Of a stretch of DNA of 44,475 bases, positions 39,619 to 44,475 are shown piece by piece. Under the pieces are notes generated by a model. The model did no database searches. It worked only from the letters and a program-made list of their open reading frames with translations, and was not told the origin of the DNA. Source of the DNA: an uncultured Lachnospiraceae bacterium (GTDB lineage Bacteria > Bacillota > Clostridia > Lachnospirales > Lachnospiraceae); NCBI GenBank assembly GCA_947589095.1, contig CANQBX010000026.1, positions 1-44,475 on the forward strand, given 5' to 3'. The position numbers and the translations under genes are program-made. Position 1 is the stretch's first letter. Each line of letters begins with the position of its first letter.

Positions 39619-40929
39619 TATCCGTCCATCCTTCCTTTATCGGCTAGTTCCAGCGCGTTGGTATAGGTCTCCCTAATGAGCTTCATATGGCCGCAGGAGA
39701 AGAGGACGCGGCGGAAGTGGTCAAAGGAGTGAACACCGTAACAGGAGCGTTTGAGGATCTTGATTCGGTTGTGAGTTCCTCGCAGGGGCCGTTGGATTTT
39801 CATATTTCCAGCTGTTTTGGATATAGGAGCGGTGTCAGCGGATGGAGTCGGCGAAGCGCATGGTGCTCTCACAGTCGGAGGCGGAGTAAGTGGAGAGCCA
39901 CTGCGTGAGGGCGTCGCGTTGCTCTGAGTAGGAGGGCGCCTGAAGGATTGAATGGAATTCCTGGAGGCGTTATAGGCTTCCCTGAGATGGCCAGAGAAAG
40001 TGAGGCGCGGTTCAACTGCCTGTCCTTGAGAACGAAGGAATTGCCTCAGTAAGATTCCTTGTTGAAAGAGAAAGTGGTGAGGAGCTTGGAGGATCGTTTG
40101 GGGAGCCGGTAGGGTTCCTCATCGCTGCGGGCACGGAAAGCGTTCTAGAGGGAACGGCGGATGTCGGAGACATTGTCGTTGAGGAGCCTGACGACCTGGA
40201 ACAGGTCAATGCAGACCTTAGCATCAGGGAAACAGCGCTTGGTGAGTGAAATGAAGCCGCCATGCATGTCACAGCAGAAGAAGCGGACGCGCCTGGTTCC
40301 CCGGGTGAATAGTCCATGAAATAGGGGAGTAGGAAGTCTAGGGAGACCTGAGGGAGGACATCGACGACGCAGTCAAAACTGCCGTCGGAAATGTAGCAGT
40401 GGAAACGGCTGGCATTCCAGCGGTGGGAGCTGGGGTCGTAGGAGCCGGATAAGATCCTGAACTCATCGATATAGAGGGTGTGCGGGAGAGAAGCAGGCTT
40501 ACGGAAATCGACAGAGCAGGGGACAGAGAGGACCTACTGTTCGGTGAGCCCGTTGTCGAAGGCGATGTCGCGGATGGAGCGAGTGTCGGCGAGACCAACG
40601 CAGGCGGCGGGGAAGACGTCTGCAGAGAGCTTCATGGAAGAGTGTGCAAAGTAAGACCTGTTGGAGAAGAATGCGCCGTAATGCTTGCAGAGGGGCCTGA
40701 GTAGATGGAAAGAGCGGAAAGAGCCCTTACCGGCGACGGAGACATGGCGTACGGAGGGGGAGCGGCCGGAGTCCTTGATGGCGCAGCCGCAGGGGCCGCA
40801 GACAGGGCAGAGACGGTTCGTGTCAGGACAGGAGATGAAGATCTCCATGGAATGGGGATAATCCATGATGCGGTCGATGGAGACATCCTGAGGAAGAGAT
40901 ATGAGTTTGCTAGTGATTTTTCTGGCTGT
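39618..40929 (-). pseudogene. Decayed ISL3-family transposase
   Basis: Reading leftward, pieces of an ISL3-type transposase appear in order but in different frames with stops. They are an N-terminal zinc-binding part (SKLISLPQDVSIDRI, then RLCPVCGPCG), a DDE-type segment with IDEFRILSG and DVLPQ, the segment KVCIDLFQVVRLLND, and a C-terminal IKILKRSCYGVHSFDHFRR. Stops and frameshifts (for example after NGLTEQ near 40534) make it inactive. The expected start codon is changed (GTTACAGCC where the palindrome copies have GTTATGGCT). Base composition is GC-richer than both flanks, in line with an imported element. Confidence 0.65.
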
Positions 40930-41013
40930 AACTGTTAAGCTCCTTTAACTTTGCTTTTATGTCGAAATAATAATAACAGAAAGTCAGCAGTTATGGTTGA
41001 AAGATCACTATAA
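40909..41013. repeat. Interrupted palindromic element, copy B
   Basis: The left arm (40909-40940) and right arm (40986-41013, CAGCAGTTATGGTTGAAAGA) are imperfect reverse complements, and both match the arms of copy A at 3453-3554. The left arm is also the 5' coding start of the decayed ISL3-like transposase. The two copies are about 37 kb apart and bracket the whole polysaccharide region. Confidence 0.7.
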
Positions 41014-41026
41014 AAACATCATAAAC
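40998..41026 (+). promoter_or_regulatory. Possible promoter for the right-hand gene group
   Basis: TTGAAA (40998-41003) and CATAAA (41021-41026) are 17 bp apart and lie about 107 bases before the deoxyribosyltransferase-like gene. The -35 falls in the right arm of palindrome copy B. The -10 is weak. Confidence 0.25.
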
Positions 41027-41132
41027 AGAAAAATTTTGCTAAATTAGACCGCTGGAATACCGGAAAATAGAGAAAAATCACCAACTTTAGGGAGTGTACA
41101 CCCAAAATAAGATGGTGCTAAACGGAGGATTT

Positions 41133-41558
41133 ATGAAGATATATATTGCAGGGCCACTCTTTAGCAGTATAGAAAAAAAGCAAAATGAGGAAATAGACCG
41201 CTTGTTAAGGTCGTGTGGATGTGATACCTATCTGCCGCAGCGAGATGGCGGATGCTTCGCGGAACTCCCTAGATACGTTAAAGGAAAGCCCAAGGAGGTT
41301 TTTCTTCATGAGAAAGATATAAAAGCCTTGGATTGGTGTGACGCCATATTGTTTATATTTGACGGCAGAGTGCCGGACGAAGGAGCTTGTTTTGAACTGG
41401 GGTATGCTTATGCAAAGAAGAAAAGATGCATTGGGTTTAAGACAGATACCCGTTCACTTATTGGAGGTGCTGATAACCTGATGCTATCGGTTTCGGTAGA
41501 GATAATTCTTCACAATGAGGAAGAATTGAGGAGCTTTTTTGAGCATTCAAGCATATAA
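41133..41558 (+). CDS. Nucleoside 2-deoxyribosyltransferase-like protein
   Basis: A 141-residue protein of the PF05014 type: N-terminal KIYIAGPLFSSIEKKQNEEI, central ALDWCDAILFIFDGRVPDEG, and the catalytic-glutamate helix CFELGYAYAKKK (E88), followed by GGADNLMLS. These enzymes break and remake the N-glycosidic bond of (deoxy)nucleosides; some relatives act as hydrolases on nucleotides or modified nucleosides. ATG 41133 has GGAGG 5 bases upstream. The next gene resembles a transporter for queuosine precursors, so a role in modified-base salvage is possible. A link to the SIR2-like gene as part of a defence island is the other reading. Confidence 0.87.
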   Translation: MKIYIAGPLFSSIEKKQNEEIDRLLRSCGCDTYLPQRDGGCFAELPRYVKGKPKEVFLHEKDIKALDWCDAILFIFDGRVPDEGACFELGYAYAKKKRCIGFKTDTRSLIGGADNLMLSVSVEIILHNEEELRSFFEHSSI

Positions 41559-41601
41559 ATTAATGAGGTATTATAATTAAGTAAATGCTGTGGAGGGAGA
41601 A

Positions 41602-42300
41602 ATGAACGATCAAAGCGAGAAAGTGTCCTACACTTTTGTTGTATCATGTGCTTTGTTTTTAACTTGTCTGTTGTTATCAAATCTGATAGCTGGGAAAATT
41701 GCTATTATTGCAGGAGCTATTCTGCCAGCTGCGGTAATCCTTTTTCCTGTGACATATATTTTGGGAGATATTTTTACCGAGGTATATGGGTTTAAAAGAG
41801 CTAAAATGGTTATTTGGCTTGGCTTTATCTGCAATCTGCTTGCAGTTGTTGTTTATATGATAACTGTTGCATTACCATATCCGGACTATTGGAGAGGGCA
41901 GGAAGCTTTTGCTGGGGTTCTTGGGACAACTCCACGTATATTATTAGCCTCACTGCTGGGTTACATAATGGGTGAGTTTTCCAATGCGGTCATTCTATCG
42001 AAACTGAAAGTCAAAATGAATGGGAAGTTATTGTGGGTAAGGACAATAGCGTCTTCCATTGTGGGAGAGGCCTTTGACACGGTGATTTTCATATCTATAT
42101 CCTTTTGGGGGAGTGTTGATAAAGAAACACTATTTAGTATGATGTGTTTCCAGTATCTGTGGAAAATATGTTATGAGGTGATTATGACCCCTGTAACGTA
42201 TGCGGTTGTAAACTTTCTGAAGAAAAAAGAAAGGCTGGATGTATATGACAGGGGCATCAGATACCGGCTATGGGAGTTGGGCAGGATCAGGGGTATATAA
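41602..42300 (+). CDS. Queuosine-precursor transporter-like membrane protein (YhhQ/VUT family)
   Basis: A 232-residue membrane protein with about six helices. Family-typical stretches are LLLSNLIAGKI near the N-terminus, FPVTYILGDIFTEVYGFKRA (about 48-67) and IASSIVGEAFDTVIFISISF (about 148-167). YhhQ-type proteins import preQ0, preQ1 or queuine for tRNA modification. ATG 41602 is chosen over GTG 41590 because GGAGGGAGA (41592-41600) lies between them. No queuosine synthesis or transglycosylase gene is in the window. Its neighbour, a deoxyribosyltransferase-like protein, could handle the imported base or nucleoside. Confidence 0.88.
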   Translation: MNDQSEKVSYTFVVSCALFLTCLLLSNLIAGKIAIIAGAILPAAVILFPVTYILGDIFTEVYGFKRAKMVIWLGFICNLLAVVVYMITVALPYPDYWRGQEAFAGVLGTTPRILLASLLGYIMGEFSNAVILSKLKVKMNGKLLWVRTIASSIVGEAFDTVIFISISFWGSVDKETLFSMMCFQYLWKICYEVIMTPVTYAVVNFLKKKERLDVYDRGIRYRLWELGRIRGI

Positions 42301-42367
42301 CTGAATTCGCCCTGTGCGAATAAAAGCAGCTCTTCGGTAACTGGGAAGGCCGGGAAAGGAAAGTGTC

Positions 42368-43486
42368 GTGGAGAATCCAGTAGTTTGGTTGGTGTCGTGT
42401 GGAAAACATAAGAATAATGTAACTTGTCGGGCAAAGGACTTGTATAATTCTTCACGGTTTCAGAAGGTTAGGGAACTGGCTGAGAGTTGTGGGGCGCGGT
42501 GGTACATTATATCAGCAAAGTATGGATTGCTGGATCCGAATAGTGTTATAGAGCCATATGATGTATGCATGGAGGACTGCTCTGCTGAATATCTGAAGGA
42601 ATGGCTCCGGAACATTGCAGGCCAACTTTCCGCTTTTGGGGAGGAAACTACATTTGCAGTGATAGCAGATGCGGACTATTCTGGCAGAATCGTTCCCCTA
42701 TTGAATTCTGAAGGCTTTTCAGTTATAGCGCCGTTTATTCGAGAAGACAACGATTCGGTTGCGGAATATATGCAAAGAGCGGTACATGTTGATGATGTTG
42801 TTAATCTTTATGATTGTGTGATACGGTTAGCGGAACAATCCGGTGGTGTTCGTATTTTGCGTGAATGTAATGGAAGAATGTATTGGCCGCGTCGCGGAGT
42901 GTATTTTTTTGTTGATTTCCATGAGCAAAGTATGGTTTCACATGGTTTTCCGCGGATAGTCCGTGTGGGTACGCATGCAGTGAGCAATGGGGCGAAATCT
43001 ACACTTTGGCAAAGGCTTAAGACTCATAAGGGAACAGAGAACGGATACGGGAACCACAGGGGATCAATATTCCGACTACATGTGGGCAATGCGATCATGA
43101 ATAAAGAGGGGATAACATGTGACACATGGGGAATTGGACAAAATGTAGGGCCTGAGATTAGGGAGAAGGAGAAGTTTATTGAACGGCTGGTGTCCGAATA
43201 TATCGGACAGTTAGGCGTTGTTGTCTTAGATATTAATGATATACCTTGTTCTACCAGTGATCGCGCGTATATTGAACGTAATTCGATCGCTTTATTATCA
43301 TCTCTCAATGCATCATGCAATTTTTCAACATTAAATTGGCTTGGGAATTGGAGCGTCAGAGATGAAATTGTACATAGCTGTTTGTGGAATATAGACCATA
43401 TAAGTGCACCTTACGAGCAGGATTTTATGAGGGTACTAAAAAACTATACTGATAAAACGATAGAGAATTACAATAAGCGAGGTTGA
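42368..43486 (+). CDS. Two-domain protein: DUF6884-like N-terminus and GIY-YIG-like C-terminus
   Basis: A 372-residue protein. The N-terminal part (about 5-130) has VWLVSCGKHKN, AKDLYNSSRFQKVRELAE and ARWYIISAKYGLLDP, a pattern I associate with DUF6884-type domains found on phages and mobile islands. The C-terminal part (about 170-300) has RRGVYFFVDFHEQ, RIVRVGTHAVS, STLWQRLKTHKG and NHRGSIFRLHVG, which looks like a GIY-YIG-type nuclease domain. Start GTG 42368 follows AAAGGAAAG. It ends 4 bases before the SIR2-like gene, so the two are probably co-expressed. Enzymatic activity of either half is not demonstrated by sequence. Confidence 0.65.
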   Translation: MENPVVWLVSCGKHKNNVTCRAKDLYNSSRFQKVRELAESCGARWYIISAKYGLLDPNSVIEPYDVCMEDCSAEYLKEWLRNIAGQLSAFGEETTFAVIADADYSGRIVPLLNSEGFSVIAPFIREDNDSVAEYMQRAVHVDDVVNLYDCVIRLAEQSGGVRILRECNGRMYWPRRGVYFFVDFHEQSMVSHGFPRIVRVGTHAVSNGAKSTLWQRLKTHKGTENGYGNHRGSIFRLHVGNAIMNKEGITCDTWGIGQNVGPEIREKEKFIERLVSEYIGQLGVVVLDINDIPCSTSDRAYIERNSIALLSSLNASCNFSTLNWLGNWSVRDEIVHSCLWNIDHISAPYEQDFMRVLKNYTDKTIENYNKRG

Positions 43487-43490
43487 AGTC

Positions 43491-44474
43491 ATGGGCACAG
43501 AGGAGATTTACAAGTCACTTTTATCGAGATATTGCAAATACATAGTCCATATGAGACAGCAATATCATTTGTCATCTTCAACATTGGGGATTGTACTAGG
43601 GGCTGGAGCCAGCAAGGATCTTGGCCTTCCAAGTTGGAAGGAGTTGGTATCACGGATTGCGGGATGTGATGAAATTAAGGACCTGGGTGTAAAGATTGAT
43701 AATAATGCAGATCCGATATCCAGTGCGCAGCTTCTGTTTCAGGCATATAAGGCAGATATGATTCAGAGGTGTAGCGAAGATGATAGAACATATAATCGTG
43801 TGGATATGAAGATTCGTGCTAATTGGCAGAAAATAGTCCATTCAAATTTATATTCAGATATTGATCCTGACATTAATAAGCTGGTACCTAATGATCATTA
43901 CCTCTGGTCCCTGATAAAATTGATTAAAAATACTCCGATGACAATCAACTACAATTTTGATGATACCATTCAGAGAATGCTTTCTGCTAATCGAACCGAT
44001 GCGGAAAAAAGGAACAGCAGAGGATATACTACATTGTGGAATAGTAATGTATATATGTATCCCAAGAATAGCGTCGTATACCATCCGAATGGGTTCTTGC
44101 CCTATAGAATTAACGAGCATCCAAGTGAAAGACTTGTTTTTTTAGAAGATTCATTTGCGGATCAGTTAATTGACAGTATGCATGGACATTATAATGTACT
44201 ATCGGATTATTTTAACCATAACACATGTCTTTTGTTGGGATTGTCCTTGAGTGATCCCACATTAAAGCATATATTAAGGATCAATGCAACGAATTTTCCG
44301 GGAATATATCATTATTATATAAAGCATCTGGATGAAGGGGAGACATATGAGAATGAGCGCGCTTTTGCAGATGCTAATTTTGACGTTTATAATTTGGTAA
44401 AGTACAGTTTACAAGGGACTACACAGGGTAACGGTCTGACGGGAGGATTACCGCCCGTCAGATTTTCCATGTAA
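43491..44474 (+). CDS. SIR2-like protein (putative NADase of a defence module)
   Basis: A 327-residue protein of the bacterial SIR2-like group. GIVLGAGASKDLGLPSW (about 33-49) is the NAD-binding loop, TINYNFDDTIQ (about 153-163) holds the Asn/Asp motif, VVYHPNGFLPY (about 196-206) has the expected histidine, and LLLGLSLSDPTLKHIL closes the fold. In anti-phage systems SIR2 domains destroy NAD+ on infection, causing abortive infection. The partner upstream has a nuclease-like domain. The last 13 codons overlap a terminator hairpin, so the C-terminus may be frameshifted or shortened compared with relatives. The stop TAA is at 44472-44474, so the gene is complete in the window. Confidence 0.83.
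   Translation: MGTEEIYKSLLSRYCKYIVHMRQQYHLSSSTLGIVLGAGASKDLGLPSWKELVSRIAGCDEIKDLGVKIDNNADPISSAQLLFQAYKADMIQRCSEDDRTYNRVDMKIRANWQKIVHSNLYSDIDPDINKLVPNDHYLWSLIKLIKNTPMTINYNFDDTIQRMLSANRTDAEKRNSRGYTTLWNSNVYMYPKNSVVYHPNGFLPYRINEHPSERLVFLEDSFADQLIDSMHGHYNVLSDYFNHNTCLLLGLSLSDPTLKHILRINATNFPGIYHYYIKHLDEGETYENERAFADANFDVYNLVKYSLQGTTQGNGLTGGLPPVRFSM
44435..44466 (+). terminator. Rho-independent terminator inside the 3' end of the SIR2-like gene
   Basis: TCTGACGGG (44435-44443) pairs perfectly with CCCGTCAGA (44454-44462) around a 10-nt loop and is followed by TTTT. The hairpin is in frame within the coding region and ends 6 bases before the stop codon, an unusual placement. Confidence 0.75.
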
Positions 44475-44475
44475 T

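Noticed and set aside
40012-40938. Several medium ORFs on both strands rich in Ser, Pro and Thr
   Set aside because: They are off-frame readings of the GC-rich decayed transposase; only frames that give ISL3-like pieces were kept.
42305-42321. ATTCGC/GCGAAT hairpin after the transporter gene
   Set aside because: Short stem and no T-run on the plus strand; not enough for a terminator call.

Overview
The window looks like an accessory region of a Gram-positive Clostridia genome, most likely a gut Lachnospiraceae. The grounds are AGGAGG-type ribosome sites, an aromatic-rich cell-wall-binding repeat protein at the left edge, NusG-paralogue (LoaP-like) regulators heading the locus, and a mosaic of base compositions. 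This placement is an inference; no rRNA or housekeeping marker is present. Apart from IS remnants near 39.4-40.9 kb, every convincing gene is on the plus strand.

Layout. (1) 1-546: 3' end of a surface protein and its terminator. (2) 697-2185: a tyrosine recombinase gene enclosed by a perfect 27-bp inverted repeat, which looks like a self-encoded invertible switch. (3) 2186-4310: a structured leader and two LoaP/NusG-like antiterminator genes separated by a palindromic repeat. (4) 4351-25611: a long surface-polysaccharide operon. It has GT4 and GT2 glycosyltransferases, a Wzm/Wzt ABC exporter, a dTDP-3-amino-3,6-dideoxyhexose set (FdtA-like isomerase, GNAT, FdtB-like aminotransferase), a second sugar-activation set (nucleotidyltransferase-kinase fusion, SIS isomerase, HAD phosphatase), two more glycosyltransferases, and a 1180-residue protein joining a methyltransferase, two 4Fe-4S clusters, an FrhB-like module, a pyruvyltransferase-like module and a repetitive coiled coil. 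(5) 25714-30952: a visibly AT-rich side-branch module (GtrII-like membrane protein, FAD oxidoreductase, GtrB-like and DPM1-like transferases, Gfo/Idh/MocA oxidoreductase). (6) 31107-34281: a STAS-like protein, a Wzy/ligase-like membrane protein and a WbaP-type initiating phosphoglycosyl transferase. (7) 34536-38506: three overlapping genes of unknown function (membrane protein, 311-residue protein, HExxH metallopeptidase), then a 67-residue protein with its own strong promoter and terminator. (8) 39.4-41.0 kb: a decayed ISL3-like element. (9) 41133-44474: nucleoside deoxyribosyltransferase-like protein, queuosine-precursor transporter-like protein, a DUF6884-like/GIY-YIG-like protein and a SIR2-like protein, resembling a defence or base-salvage island.

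How it may work together. The recombinase switch could set whether transcription enters the locus. The LoaP-like proteins would then keep RNA polymerase elongating through the roughly 20-kb operon. The glycosyltransferases would build a lipid-linked polymer containing at least one 3-amino-dideoxy sugar and one unusual phosphosugar-derived unit, and Wzm/Wzt would export it. The most interesting protein is the 1180-residue fusion: a methyltransferase plus capping-type module on a long coiled coil with a C-terminal amphipathic helix, in an ABC-exporter locus. Its layout resembles the logic of WbdD, the E. coli O9a chain terminator and molecular ruler, but with different chemistry. That analogy is a hypothesis.
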